DNA of 64,000 bases, from positions 34,184,017 to 34,248,016 of the forward strand of contig NC_052518.1 of the NCBI RefSeq assembly GCF_014356525.2. Direction: 5' to 3'. This DNA is from Nilaparvata lugens (lineage: Eukaryota; Arthropoda; Insecta; Hemiptera; Delphacidae). Every line of letters starts with the position of its first letter. Position 1 is the stretch's first letter. Both the position numbers and the translations under genes were made by a program. The notes beneath the pieces were generated by a model. That model saw only the letters and a program-made list of their open reading frames with translations. It did not search any database and was not told the origin of the DNA. Shown piece by piece: positions 1 through 11,739 of the stretch.

Positions 1-170
1 TTTCTATCATGAATTGTACTCATTTTAGAGACTCTTTAATAACAGTAAAATCGCAAGAAAAATGAGAAAATAAAGATCATCATTCAATTGGCTGTAACTT
101 TTGAACGGTATTGGAAACAGAAGTATAATTAATGGGAGTGAAAAGAGGAGAAAATTCATCACAACCTCGA

Positions 171-323
171 CTACTTTTTGGATTTTTTATCTGAAGTGTT
201 CCATAAGATACGCAACTTTGCATAAGCGAGACTGTGAAAATGGGGGAAATATCACAAATTTCTCGCACATTCAAAGTTGCGTATCTTGTGGAACACTTCA
301 GATAAAAAATCCAAAAAGTAGTC
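171..323. repeat. Foldback inverted repeat, about 50 bp arms
   Basis: The segment 171-221 is followed, after a spacer of about 50 bp, by its near-perfect reverse complement at 273-323; both arms contain CTGAAGTGTTCC or its complement. It could fold as a long hairpin. No ORF of note lies in it. It may be a small foldback element or the end of a larger one. Confidence 0.85.
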
Positions 324-585
324 CTGCACGACCACTCAATTCATTGGAAATTTTATTATCTTTAATATTATATAGAGAATGCTTCTTCTTGAAAAATTCA
401 AGGTTCTCGAGATTAAATGGAAAACTTGAAAAAAGTCCAAAATTTTGGGGGTGAAGTCGCCATCTGGCGTGTCAGCAAATTTCAGATTAGATTTCAGCGC
501 ACCAAAATACATATAGAACCATCGAAAAAAATTCTTTCGGGGCTGTTTCCTGAAAAACGACTATTTGACTGGACTATAAGTTGTT

Positions 586-2122
586 ATCCTATTATATTAA
601 GCGAGCAATTTCTGTATATCTGTTTATATTTTTCTATTTTTATATCAGGTTATCTGGTTGTTTATTTATGTTCAACGGATCTCGGAAACGGCTCTAACGA
701 TTTTCACAAAATTCGGAATATAGTAGGTTTATGATATCAAAATTCGATTGCACTAGGTCTCATTCCTGAGAAAACTCCCTGAAGGACATGAAAAGGATAA
801 TTCATCCTTGGAAAAACAATGATAATTTCGTTGTCTGTCGATAACAGAAGATGCGTGTGCCTGTGAGGGATATCAGCTAGCTGTGTAATCAATTAGCTTA
901 CCGTATCTCGCAAGAAATCTAGAAATTTTAATTGAATTGATCAAAATACAGTAATATGATTTGTGGACATGAGATGGTATATATCATAATATTCAAAGTT
1001 AATCATTATTTTACAGTTCTAAGTGATTAGTGAGTGTTATTTTGTTATTCAATTTGGTATATAAACAATCTAAATTAGAAGTTTTATGTTTTCAAATATT
1101 TGGACTGAAGGTTTTACTTGAATTCAAGTGTATGAAACATAACCTACTTTTTGGAATATTAAATATTCCAACTATAAATTTTATAGTGTATAAATTCAAT
1201 CAAAATTCGGGGAAGAAAGAGTTTTGGGCTGTGCCGATTAGTACTTCCCTAATCATTTTAAAGAATTGAGTTCTGTTTATTAATGAATAAATAACGAGCA
1301 AAGCTCGGTGCCCCGATATTTGGTATTAATAGATAGTATTTATAAAATGTACTTGTTCAGATGATATCTTTATTCCAAAAACCAAAACATTTAAAGATAC
1401 ATTTTGTTCGACTTGTGTTATTTACCCCTATAATGTTAAAAAGTGATTACTACCAACAACACAACATCAGTGACAACCTGTTCCAATTTATGATAAATAT
1501 CGCGACACCGAGCTCCGCTCTGGAGTACCCACAAAAGCATATAAAAATTATTACGAAAGAAGAAATTATAAAAAATATTCATAGTTCATACAGAAAGGTT
1601 CTATCTAATCACAGTGGATTGAGATTAATTCGCAGAGAAATGCAGAAATTTCTCTCACAAAAGCATGTTAAATTTTAATCCTGATTAATTTCACGTGAAA
1701 CAAATTACAGAAGACCATCTCAAGAAGATAGCTTATCTGATTGGTTCTACTGGAATTAATCAGGATTAGAATTTAATGGGCTTTTGTTGTACAACTGCCA
1801 CTGAGTACCTGATTGAATTAGGTACAAAAGTTCAACAGCTGAGTCATAATTTTGTCTCAGTCCCACACTCATGCACTCGCTCACTCACTTCCATCATCAA
1901 CAGACGACGAAATTATCAGCTGTTTTTTCAAGGATGGATAAATTCTTTTAATGTCCTTCAGCGAGTTTCCCCAGGGATGAGACCTAGTTCAATCAAATTT
2001 ATATATTATAAACCTACTTTGTTCTAAATTTCGTGAGAATCGTTAGAGCCGTTTTCGAGATCCGGTGGAATACAAACATATAAACATCTAAACAGAAATT
2101 GCTCGTTTAATAGTATAGGATT
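586..2122. mobile_element. Non-autonomous element with long terminal inverted repeats
   Basis: The left end (from 586, ATCCTATTATATTAAGCGAGC) is matched in reverse complement by the right end (to about 2122, GCTCGTTTAATAGTATAGGAT). The similarity continues inward, imperfectly, for about 250-280 bp: 660-870 pairs with 1880-2090 and shares CGGATCTCGGAAACGG-like and CAGGGATGAGACCTAG-like blocks. The interior (about 870-1880) holds no recognisable transposase; the 105-codon frame at 1361-1678 has no family signature. A nested 34 bp inverted repeat lies at 1659-1694 and 1754-1789. I see no clear target-site duplication. Superfamily not assigned. Confidence 0.75.
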
Positions 2123-2820
2123 TAGAATACCTAAACTTGCCGACATTATAATATTGTATGAATAAAACCGTTCCAAATTTGTATGAATGTTTAGGTACCA
2201 AAATTGCTATGCAAAATTCTTTTGCAATAAAGAATTATTAATGATATTATTATTCAACTTTTTATAAGTAACCTCAAGATTTAAAAAGCAAAGCCTCCCT
2301 TACTTATCTTTTAATATCCTATTAAAATATTTGCCATGTAGTTTTTCCTGATGTTATGTAGTACTTTCTAGTCCTGCCGAACAAGAACGGGTTCACTGCT
2401 AGTCTCAAAAATAATATCAAAAAGATACTTTATTTCTATTTTAAACGAGATAAGAAACGATGGTATAAATTTTTACAATATTATGAAAACAGAAAGAATT
2501 CCTCACAAGATCAAAGGTAAATAATGTCCTTTGGAAGATTAGAATGTAAAATGTGAATTTAATTGTCTTAAACTGACTAATGTTAAAAACTAAAGGGTTG
2601 GGAATTGGGGTACTTTGGGGGGGGGCATTACACTCGGATTGGGGGGGGGGCATGCGCCATTGCCCTTGGGGGGGCTGGGCACCCCTGCTGCAAAATGCCT
2701 TTTGTGACCGATATTGGCTCGGATTGTTCACTGTCCTTGTCTATGATGGTCGCGGCCGAAGTGTAAATACCACTTAATATTCTCAATAGCTTTGAATTGA
2801 CCCCCAGCTTTCCTAACTAA
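2123..2820. other. Unassigned AT-rich stretch with a G-run cluster
   Basis: No gene seen. At 2617-2675 there are three G-runs of 7 to 10 bases on the plus strand, within a small GC-rich island (2590-2760) that stands out from its AT-rich surroundings. Such spacing could form a G-quadruplex. Frames crossing it are low-complexity by-products. Confidence 0.5.
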
Positions 2821-3024
2821 GCCATAATAATCATGTAAGGAATTGCTTCTAGCATTTTCCCTTACAAAATTTTCCCGGAGAATTAATTAACATAAGCAAG
2901 CAATGTTAATCCAAGTTCTCTTTCTTTTTCTCTTCTGCCATTTAATCCAAGTAATCATTGTTGAAGCATACATTTCTCTGAAGGCATGATTCAAGTCCTT
3001 CTAATTTATCATGTTATTCAATAT
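2821..3024 (+). repeat. Dispersed repeat, copy 1 of 2
   Basis: About 200 bp nearly identical to 7059-7262, same orientation, beginning CATAATAATCATGTAAG and ending in TTATTCAATATAA. It has no coding capacity. The two copies differ at only a handful of positions by eye, so they are either a young repeat family or a segmental duplication. Confidence 0.85.
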
Positions 3025-3600
3025 AACTGCAATTTGCTGTAGAGGTATCATGAGATTATCATCAAAGAGAGACCATATCAGGAAATTATCGTTTTTTACG
3101 AATGTACTTTCTATTGATACATCCATTTTTCTCCATCATTTTCCATTATTATATTTTTCTCACAGTTCCATTGGAGAGAGATCAACAGATTTTTATTGGG
3201 GAGTTGAGAATATATCCCATTCTAGGAAATAAGAGGAGATAATATGCTTATATTACTCATGCTCATTTCTATAACTTGTTCATTCACATGCTAAACCTCT
3301 AATCATATCTCTTCAACAGTTCTCGATACCTCTCATCAAGCTCTCATACCACTGATGGCTTTGAGGTCTCTGGTGGGTCCAACTACCTGAAGGTAGAAAT
3401 GCAACAGGTTGATGGGATCGGAAAGGGTTGTCCTATTGTTTATAAAGGTGGCAATATTTCTTCCTTCATCCTTTTTCCCTTGTTCTATAATAGTTGGAGA
3501 GTATGACCATTTTCTTGATTTTGAGCCTTCAGTAGCTTAGATTAGAGAGTTCAGACCGGTTTTTTTGCACAATCCCCGAGAAATAAGGAAAAATTTTTGC
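3025..3600. other. No recognisable feature
   Basis: Ordinary AT-rich sequence between the dispersed repeat and the CT-rich array. Short frames show no family signature. Confidence 0.4.
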
Positions 3601-3603
3601 GCA

Positions 3604-3893
3604 AATCCCCCTCCCCCTCCCCCCTCCCCCTCTGCGCATGCGCCCCCCTCTCCTCCCCCTCTCCTCCCCCTCTCCTCCCCCCTCTCCCTCTCCTTCTCAC
3701 TCTCCCTCCTCTCCCTCTCCCCTCCCTCTCACTCTCCTCTCCTACTCCCCTCTCCCTCTCCTTCCCTCCTCTCCCTCTCCCTCTCCCTCTCCCTCTCCCT
3801 CTCCTTCTCCCTCTCCCTCTCCCTCTCCTCTCCTTCTCCCTCTCCTTCTCCCTCTCCCTCACCCCTCTCCCTCACCCTCACCCCTCTCCCAGT
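3604..3893. repeat. CCCTCT-type minisatellite
   Basis: Nearly pure pyrimidine on the plus strand, made of CCCTCT and CTCCTCTCC variants. All three plus frames and one minus frame stay open across it, giving Pro/Ser/Leu or Arg/Glu/Gly runs; these are artefacts of composition. Confidence 0.95.
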
Positions 3894-3935
3894 GAGGACG
3901 AGGGGGAGGGAAAAATAATTTCCCTTTTTCCCTTT

Positions 3936-4079
3936 TCTACTGTCAAATTAAAGTGAATCCATATTTCTACTGACAAATTAAAGTGAATCCATATTTCTAC
4001 TGTCAAATAAAGTGAATCCATCTTTATACTGTCAAATTAAAGTGAAATGCTATAGAATGAATCCATCTTTATACTGTAA
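3936..4079. repeat. About 32-bp tandem repeat, 4 units
   Basis: The unit CTGTCAAATTAAAGTGAATC followed by CATATTTCTA recurs four times with small changes; the last unit is enlarged by an insertion near 4045-4060. Confidence 0.85.
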
Positions 4080-5077
4080 AAGTGATTGGTTTGCTTTCCA
4101 CCCGACAGTTAAGAAAAAATTTCAACAATTATATTGAAATTTTCTATGTGCTGTACAAACCGCAGGCGTGCTTTTTAAGTGTGCTCTCCGAGAATATCTA
4201 TAGTAAATTTAGTACGAACAAGCATTCAAAAATGGCTATATAGATATCCTCAGACTATATCACTTGGGGTATCAGCTCTATTGATGTCTTAACAGAAGAT
4301 CTAAGTTGATCTTGTACATTTTTATCTGCAATGTCATACAAGCATTTCCAAAGTCATCGGTATTTGTAACAATAGTGAGAAATCATTTGCACTACAATAA
4401 TGTAGATGACCTGATCTAGTATGTTCAATAATTCGAAAATCTCAGAGATAAAATTGGAAAATGTACATTTTCTGTTTTTGTTAACGGTAAATCATCGCCT
4501 TGGAATCTGTTGAAAATTTAAATTTTTTGCAATAGAATCAAATTCATTGAATGAAATTGACATCAAGAGGCGAGATAATTTTTTGATTAGCAAAGCTAAA
4601 ACACGCATGACCTCGATTATGTTATGAACAATAATGTGCACTTAGCTGTAACAGAGTTGACTCTGAGGGGGAGTATCTCTTGATAAGCTCAAGCTGTAAC
4701 AGTTGTGTCTGAGGGGGCGTTTCCTCGCGTGATCACTCAATCAAGCTACACTGATACTAAACCAAAATGTTCGAGGAAATATCTGAATTAAAAAATTCAC
4801 TACAACAATACATCATAACTTCATCTTCAATTTTAATCATTTATCTACAGACAAATTGTATGGACGGTAATAGCACAAATAGTCTTTTATATCGTTCAAA
4901 TTAACTGTGCTTAGAAAAATAGCCTTTAATTGTTTCGCCAAACTATAATTTTCACTAGATGATTTCTGAATTGCACTTTCACACTCATCATACCAGTCTA
5001 TGCAGTTTTAACCTCACTTCCAATTCGTTGTCAGCAGATAACCACTTTGCCGGATCCATCGTTGTCGAGTAGTAAAA
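4080..5077. other. No recognisable feature
   Basis: AT-rich; two imperfect copies of a CTGTAACAG...GTCTGAGGGGG motif at 4647-4675 and 4691-4720. No gene supported. Confidence 0.4.
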
Positions 5078-5238
5078 CTATGTGTAGGCTGGCACTATTA
5101 TAGAGTAATTAAACGGTCTTTCTTTGTCTGTAGACAGACAACATGTGCGAGCTTTATGCAGTCTCAGTGCATGCGAGCAATAAACACACTGTAATTCCTT
5201 TCCGTTGTAGAAGAATCCATAACGTGCAAAGTTCTTTT
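5078..5238 (-). pseudogene. Maverick-derived zinc-finger fragment, cut by the assembly gap
   Basis: The minus-strand frame entering from the gap encodes about 52 residues ending at a stop at 5078. It carries a YGFFYNGKELQCVYC block and a C-x2-C-x6-H-x4-C pattern (CVYC, then H, then C) followed by a short tail. The same arrangement closes the Maverick gene at 59625-60675 (QGFYFDGKN, VYC, HRARVC, then a short hydrophobic tail). I infer a relic of a related gene from another element. The finger resembles the second half of a BIR fold with a shortened loop, but I would not call it a true BIR. The N-terminal part is lost in the gap. Confidence 0.6.
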
Positions 5239-5338
5239 NNNNNNNNNNNNNNNNNNNNNNNNNNNNNNNNNNNNNNNNNNNNNNNNNNNNNNNNNNNNNN
5301 NNNNNNNNNNNNNNNNNNNNNNNNNNNNNNNNNNNNNN
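5239..5338. other. Assembly gap, 100 N
   Basis: Exactly 100 N, the usual placeholder for a gap of unknown length. The left flank is Maverick-like and the right flank is LINE, so the join itself is not evidence of adjacency. Confidence 1.
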
Positions 5339-5339
5339 T

Positions 5340-6279
5340 GTTAATAACGAATTCTCCAAGTGTTGCATTGTACGTCATGGTGTACCACAAGGATCAATAC
5401 TAGGACCCTTGCTATTTCTGATAATGATGAATGATATTGATTATTGTACCAAATCTAAAGTAGTTTGTTATGCTGACGACACATCTATGTTTTCTGTAGA
5501 TACTGATATCCTGGCTCTAAAAGAAAAAATGTCCAACTGTCAGGATGAAATGAGCATATGGTTCAGGGCAAATAATCTACTTCTCAATAGCAATAAAACG
5601 CAACAAATAATTCTAGGGTTGAGGCAAATTGATAAAGATAATTTAAAATGTGTGAAGATTTTGGGGATATATCTAGATCAAGGATTGACATGGGGCGCAC
5701 ATATTAATCACGTTTGTTCCAAGCTGAGCCGAGTGTTATATCTTTTACGCAGATTGAAAGAATATGTACTTCAACATTACCTCAAAATGACCTATTTTGC
5801 CTTCTTTCAAGGTACATTTGCATATGGTTTATCATTGTGGGGTTGTGCTACTGATGTACAAAAAATCTTGCTCCTTCAGAAGAAGGCTTTGAGAATTGTT
5901 GGTAATGCAGACTACTTAGAACCTTGTAGGCCAATTTTTGTAGAACAGAAAATAATGACAATTTATAGCTTATTTGTATTTTTACTAGCTATGGAAGTGA
6001 AAATGAATTTTGACTCTTTCCTACGTAGGGAGAATTTTCACCAGCATAATACAAGGTACAGACAGTGTATTGAAGTACCATATGCCAGGCTGAGGAGAAC
6101 TCAGATCAGTTCAAGAGTAATTTCTATAAAAATATTCAATAAGCTTCCGTTTTTTTGTAAGAGAAATATCTGTTGCTCAGTTTAAACGTCAAATGAGAAC
6201 ACTTTTGACAGAAAATCCGCTTTACTCATTGACTGAATTCCTCAACATGAGCAATGTAACTATTAGTAGCTACTTCTGA
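5340..6279 (+). pseudogene. Non-LTR retrotransposon reverse transcriptase, C-terminal half
   Basis: The frame opens at the gap edge and reads through the GVPQGSILGPLLFLIMMNDI block, then the catalytic CYADD motif (about 5466-5482), then the thumb and C-terminal region typical of jockey/CR1-like LINEs (VKILGIYLDQGLTWGAHINH). It is 5'-truncated by the gap, so fingers, palm motif A and endonuclease are not visible. The frame stops at 6185 because of an extra T in a T-run near 6150; the next frame continues the usual C-terminal tail to a stop at 6277-6279. Downstream follow a 3' UTR with a nested inverted-repeat element and a TTCTA tail at 6755-6774. The catalytic YADD is intact but the copy is dead. 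Confidence 0.85.
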
Positions 6280-6405
6280 TCAAATTTGAATTTAGAGTAA
6301 ATCTTAAATAAGTGTGAACTATTATATAAACTTTCATGACTTGTATATTTTGATTGCCTATTATGTGATTATTATTGAATGTCTGTTAGATTTATTATCA
6401 TTGTG

Positions 6406-6681
6406 AAGGTGCGTACAGACTTTCGCTCTGCTTTGCAACCGAACGTCACTCCAGCAGAGCGATTGATGATCGACCGGGTAGCAACAGTGAGTGGTTCGAC
6501 CGGGGAACGCGAGAAGATCTAACATCTTCCATAACGGTCATGATGGGTGCGTGGGTGGAGCGACTGTGGTTCGATGAAGGAACAAGGGCGGTACGAGGGC
6601 GGTACGAGGACGGTACGAGGGCGGTACGAGGGCGGAGCGTGCTCGGTGCGGGTTGGAAGCGCGGATATGTGTACGCAGCTT
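6406..6681. mobile_element. Short inverted-repeat element in the LINE 3' UTR
   Basis: The ends AAGGTGCGTACAGAC at 6406 and GTGTACGCAGCTT at 6681 are imperfect inverted repeats, and the interior is much more GC-rich than the flanks. It contains five copies of an 11-bp unit, GAGGGCGGTAC, at about 6586-6637. The flanks share ATTATCATTGT on both sides, which could be a target duplication or pre-existing similarity. No coding capacity; MITE-like. Confidence 0.55.
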
Positions 6682-6754
6682 AAGATTATCATTGTAATGC
6701 ATATAAGATTATGACGTCTCCGATTGTATAGTTTTTACACTTAAAGGAATAAAA

Positions 6755-6774
6755 ATCTATTCTATTCTATTCTA
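6755..6774 (+). other. LINE 3' tail (TTCTA repeats)
   Basis: AATAAAAATC followed by three to four TTCTA units is the expected 3' terminus of the LINE that begins at the gap; simple tandem tails instead of poly(A) are common in several non-LTR clades. Confidence 0.7.
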
Positions 6775-7058
6775 ATGTTTTCTTGTTCTTTAGAAGATGT
6801 CCGCTTTGTGAATAATACCAGGAACCAAATTCTTGTTTGAATTGCCATTGTACATAAATAAACTAATAATGATTATTTCAATAACGTCACCTTTTTCTAT
6901 GAGAGAACAAAACAAAATAAGCCTACTGCTCTCCAGAACTCCACAAAGATTACCAATTACTATTCCCATGAATTTCACAAGTTCTCAAGAATTATACATG
7001 GCGGGGTGTAAGTTATAATTGAAACATTGATTTACACAAAGCATCTGCTAAATCTCAG

Positions 7059-7262
7059 CCACAATAATCATGTAAGAAATTGCTTCTAGCATTTTCCCTT
7101 ACAAAATTCTCCAGGAGAATTAATTAACATAAGCAAGCAATGTTAATCCAAGTTCTCTTTCTTTTTCTCTTCTGCCATTTAATCCAAGTAATCATTGTTG
7201 AAGAATACATTTCTCTGAAGGCATGATTCAAGTACTTCTAATTTATCATGTTATTCAATATA
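7059..7262 (+). repeat. Dispersed repeat, copy 2 of 2
   Basis: Matches 2821-3024 in the same orientation; see that entry. The flanks 6775-7058 and 7263-7758 show nothing recognisable. Confidence 0.85.
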
Positions 7263-7758
7263 AACTATTCACATAAAATGTAAAAACTAGCTATTGAGAG
7301 AACAATATCTTACTGAAGACTGGAGAACATAACTATGTGAGAGAAGAAGTTCTGAGAGTGAATAGGAACATTATTTTACATTGGTCAGTTACAATCCAAA
7401 ACTGCGTTTCTAGAAAGAGGAAGGAACCAGTAGAATTGGCAACGTCGGAGTGATCCGAAGACAATGCAAATACCTGCATCTATTGTATTAGTCACCCTCC
7501 AATTTCCTTACGCCTAGCCTACGTCATGGTGTGTATCAATGTACCCCGTATAGCCGGAATTTGAGTGAGCCCGTTTCGACAGTTAAATTCCTATGAGAAA
7601 AAAATTTGAAATTTAACTTTTTTTTTGTTATAGGGGTATCCATTTATATTTATCGAATATACATATAACATTTCAGCTCGATTGGAGCAATGGTTCAGGG
7701 TGAGCCCGTTTAGTGCAGAAAGTGTGTGCCTCCCCATTTGACCTCTCTCACAAGCACT

Positions 7759-7812
7759 GGTGTGTGTGTGTGTGTGTGTTGTGTGTGTGTGTGGTGTGTG
7801 TGGTGTGTTGTG

Positions 7813-7843
<31 letters not shown>

Positions 7844-7923
7844 TGTGTTGTGTGTGTGGTGTGTGTGTGTGTGTGTGGTGTGTGGTGTGTGTGTGTGTGT
7901 GTGGTGTGTGTGTGGTGTGGTGT

Positions 7924-7964
<41 letters not shown>

Positions 7965-8001
7965 GTGTGTGTGTTGTGTGTGTGTGTGTGTGTGTGTGTG
8001 T

Positions 8002-8069
<68 letters not shown>

Positions 8070-8087
8070 TGTGTGTGTGTGTGTGTG

Positions 8088-8132
<45 letters not shown>

Positions 8133-8141
8133 TGTGTGTGT
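7759..8141. repeat. TG microsatellite with TTG and GGTG interruptions
   Basis: About 380 bp of (TG)n broken by single-base insertions, which keeps long Cys/Val and His/Thr frames open on both strands. Those frames are not genes. Confidence 0.98.
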
Positions 8142-11022
8142 GTTTTCTTTTCATGCTTTCATACTTTCCAAGTTTTGATACATTCATTTATTCAGTCTCA
8201 AAATTAATTTATTTAGAGTAACTTTAAGAGAGTCAAGTTCAATTTCAGAGACCAATATAAACTAGTAGTTCTGTAAACAGTAGACCTTGCGCAGTTATGA
8301 ACTGCAGCCTCCTCTTATACTGTCCATCAGAGTGAATCCTGTCTGTATGTTGTGTCGGTGAGATATCTGTGTGAAAACAGCTAATGGCTGTTGGGGTTGG
8401 TGTATCAAAAATGCTAACATCAAATCTAATCTCCTTCAAGACATACTGGCAACAGGACAGCCCAAGTTCAATGCAGACAAAGTTCGAGAGACAATACTAT
8501 GTTTTTTTAGTTACTAATTGCATGTAATAAATAGCTCATTATTTTATTTATTTACTCACAATGGAGACAACAGGTTTCCCCAAATATGTCTCCTCAACAA
8601 TAAAAATTGTAGAGTGTCACAAAGTGAATTTTGTGACAAATGGAGAACCGTCATTCAGTATATAATTTAGTAGAAGCTGTCTCTATTTTAGTAGAAGAAT
8701 AGGGTCGACAGTCGGATGTATTTTGTTGAACTTGAAGTTGAGTGTGTACATCATCATCATCATCATCATCATCACCGACAAACCCTGTAAATTATCAGCA
8801 GCGGATTCATCTGAACCAGGAATTTTCAGATCTTGTTTACTAGTTTGAGCATTTTGGTTTCTAGTATTGCAGCAGCAGCAGCTGTATCATCAAAGCGATA
8901 AGCAACTACCGGGTTGAGTCGGTATCATTCTGCATGAAATTTCTGGAATGGGAACATAGGAATAGGTTTGTCCACTGGCCTAATTTATTATAGTAATTAG
9001 CATTATTGTCATCATGGTTACACCCTTAGCATCAAGATCATCTGAATCATACCCTGTCACATGATCAGTGGCGTGATCGTCTCCTGAGACTCCCATTGGT
9101 CAATAATCTCTTCTCCCCCGGCCTCCTAATTTTCGGCGACCCTGTTCTGCTTCAAGGAGACCTGGGAGAGAGTCAGTTGTTCAGTAGTTGAGCATGTGAA
9201 TGGGTCGCGGAGCTCCTCTCCTTACGGCGTTCCCGGTACTAGTTTTTCAGTAGGGGAAATATTCTTTTTTTGTGTTTTAGAATAGAATATTGTAGGACGA
9301 GTTCTGGAGAACTCGGAGTTAGATCTTCCTGGGGGATTTTTTTTCTTGTTAGTTATCCCTCCCAAACTCCTATCACCGGGGGTGAACGAGTTATCCTTGG
9401 TCTTAGAGACCTGGAAGTATCTTAAGTTTGTGCTACAAACATTTAAGTGGGAAATTCAACTAGGTTCTTGTAGCGGGTCATTTCAGAGAGCTTTGTAACC
9501 GGTGGAGGTATTTTTAACCCTACACCACACTTGACATCATTTCTGCAACCGGTGACATATTTGTCTCTATTGAGTTAATCTTCCAAAATATGAAATATAT
9601 AAGAATACATGTGGTTCGATAGTCATTCTTGCAGACTATACCACCACTGGCCACCAATGTAAACAGAGGGGGGGTTGTTTCTTCTTTTCTATAATATTTG
9701 CTAAAGTTCACTGCTATCAATTAATCATCTACCGGTATTTGAATCCTTGATTGGTTGGGAGCTTTTAGTGGATTCGTTCATTCAAATGCACAGATTATCA
9801 TCATTGTAACCTATTCTAGCAACTATAGTAACTACGAGCCAGGAACTTCAATGAAAAAATACTTTTAAAATTTAACCTCAGGTTTATTGAACTCATTAAC
9901 GAATCAATAGAAATCATGTCAAATTTTCCAGAGTTACTCAGTAACTGATTCATGAAAAGAAGGTATATACCAATTAATTCAATCTATACATTTTGGGAAC
10001 CTGCTAACTTGCTGCATTTGAATTTGGGCCTCGGTCATTCTATGAAACTAAATTTAGAGCTTAATAAGAAAAACAACAAAAGTTCGGCACTCACCATTTT
10101 AACAATATTCAAACTTGGACTCTTCAGAAACACTCACATATGCTTTAATAAAACTCACTATACTTGAAATCACATGTACAAATAATTTTCTGATTCTACT
10201 CCTACTAACCATATAAAATTTGGTTTCCTATTCCACTAGATAAAAATTACTGAAAACTTAACAATTTGTCCCTCTGAATGGGGAATGGGCCCATTCAGAG
10301 GACCGAGGCTCGCACGCACCGTTACATGTTTTTCCCAGTTACATCTCAATTCAAACTGTGGCCTTTTCACTGAAAATTATTCCCCCTCCACGAGCGTTGA
10401 GCATAACTTCCAGTGGAGAAGCCAAAGCTGCAAAAAGGTCAATGCTCGTACAATTTTCAAATACAGTGGCTTTCTCGACATGGAATTGAAACTGCACTTG
10501 GAAAATGCACGAAAATTGCTTTAATTTTGACAACTAAGCAACAAGTTAGCAAATTCCAACAAGACAGAGTCAATTCTCACACTGAAAACGCAGGGTTCAA
10601 CATACAGTTAGAATCAAAGTTCATTTCAGTTCAAAAACCTGAAAAACAATATAAGAAACACAAAACTACAATAATACCCTCTCAATATCACACTATTACA
10701 GCTTAATTCATAAGACTCTTTTTTGTTGCTTCATAACATTTTTATGTATAATACAGGAATTGACAATTGGTTCGCAATTCTCCATATTTGGATCTTTGGC
10801 GATTCAGGTAACTGTATGTTAGGACTGGTCGCTTATAAAGAGTATCCCTCTTTGTATTGAGGTGGCCGTATACTTAAAGAGTAAATTTTCCTTGTTAGTT
10901 TTCATACTATAGAGTGGCCCTGTATTTCAACCTTGCCCAGCAGTTTTGGACTAGCTGTAATTCCTAGTAGGAAAATTCGAAACCTTTTCCTAGAGAACTC
11001 AGGACCAGCTCGAGTTTGTCCC
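8142..11022. other. Long stretch without a supported gene
   Basis: Holds a CAT run at 8750-8775, an AGC run near 8871, and a block at 8262-8300 (TAGTTCTG..AACAGTAGACC) also found at 50757-50790, so part is dispersed repeat. At 9640-9660 the minus strand reads ACA then TTGGTGGCCAGTGGTGG, which resembles the junction of an LTR end with a primer-binding site, but no partner LTR, gag or pol is visible and I do not call an LTR element. Confidence 0.4.
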
Positions 11023-11510
11023 AGTTGAAGTCAGCAGACTGCAACATCCTTTCTCTTTCTTTCTCTTAATTTTTCCTACTCTGAAATCCAACCAGCTCTC
11101 AGGTACAGCTTAAGAACTCCCTTGTTGAAGTCCTCAGACTGTGACATCCTTTCTCATACTTTCTCTTAATTTTTCCTACTCTTAAATCCTTCCAGCTCTC
11201 AGGTACAGCTTGGAAACTTCCTTGTTGAAGTCCTCAGAGTGAGACATCCTTTCTCATACTCTCTCCTAATTTTCCCTGTTGAATAAGGATCTCAGTTCCA
11301 GACTAGAGATCGACCCCGTCGCGGTCCTCAGACTATCAAGAGGTTTGGGAAACCCCGTTTGAATCAGGATCTCAGTTCCAGATTGGAGATCGACCCCATT
11401 GCGGTCCTCAGACCAGCGAGAGGTTTGGGAAACCCCGTTTTTCATCAGGATCTCAGTTCCAGACTGGAGATCGACCCCGTCGTGGTCCTTAGACCAACAA
11501 GAAGTTTAGG
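11023..11510 (+). repeat. Two consecutive tandem arrays, about 95 bp and 80 bp units
   Basis: At 11023-11280 a unit of about 95 bp (TGTTGAAGTCCTCAGACTG ... CAGCTCTCAGGTACAGCTT) occurs about three times. It passes into three copies of an approximately 80 bp unit at 11281-11510 (GGATCTCAGTTCCAGA, GAGATCGACCCC, GGTTTGGGAAACCCCG). Around 11634-11740 a third unit (GCCAGACTAGCACGGAAATCCTG) occurs twice. Such stacked arrays are common in long UTRs or ends of retroelements, but no element is identified. Confidence 0.8.
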
Positions 11511-11739
11511 ACAATCCTTTTCTATCCTCTCATGATAGTCAACATACTGACTAATAATTTGGAAGCGTTTCGGACGATTGAGAGTGATTCCTCCTATTTC
11601 TTTAAGGGCTGTCCCAGATTAGCCCTTAATAATGGGCACACAGTTGCCAGACTAGCACGGAAATCCTGTTTAGAAGTTTTAGTAATAACCGGCACGCAGA
11701 TGCTAGACTAGTGTGGAAATCCTGTTCAACAGTTTCAGA

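Noticed and set aside
3551..3956. Overlapping Pro/Ser and Arg/Glu/Gly frames
   Set aside because: Product of the CCCTCT minisatellite.
6586..6637. GAGGGCGGTAC array as a regulatory binding-site cluster
   Set aside because: It lies inside a MITE-like insertion and is a simple 11-bp tandem repeat.
7713..8207. Long Cys/Val and His/Thr frames on both strands (also at 45.0-45.4, 46.6-47.2 and 58.0-58.2 kb)
   Set aside because: They only read (TG)n microsatellites; the repeat has no stop codon in any frame.
9240..9660. Possible LTR retrotransposon end with primer-binding-like sequence
   Set aside because: Only a TACA-TTGGTGGCCAGTGG-like junction; no second LTR, no gag or pol, no clear ends.
10285..10706. 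Overlapping frames of 60-97 codons
   Set aside because: No domain signature, no codon-level sign of coding; likely chance frames in AT-rich DNA.
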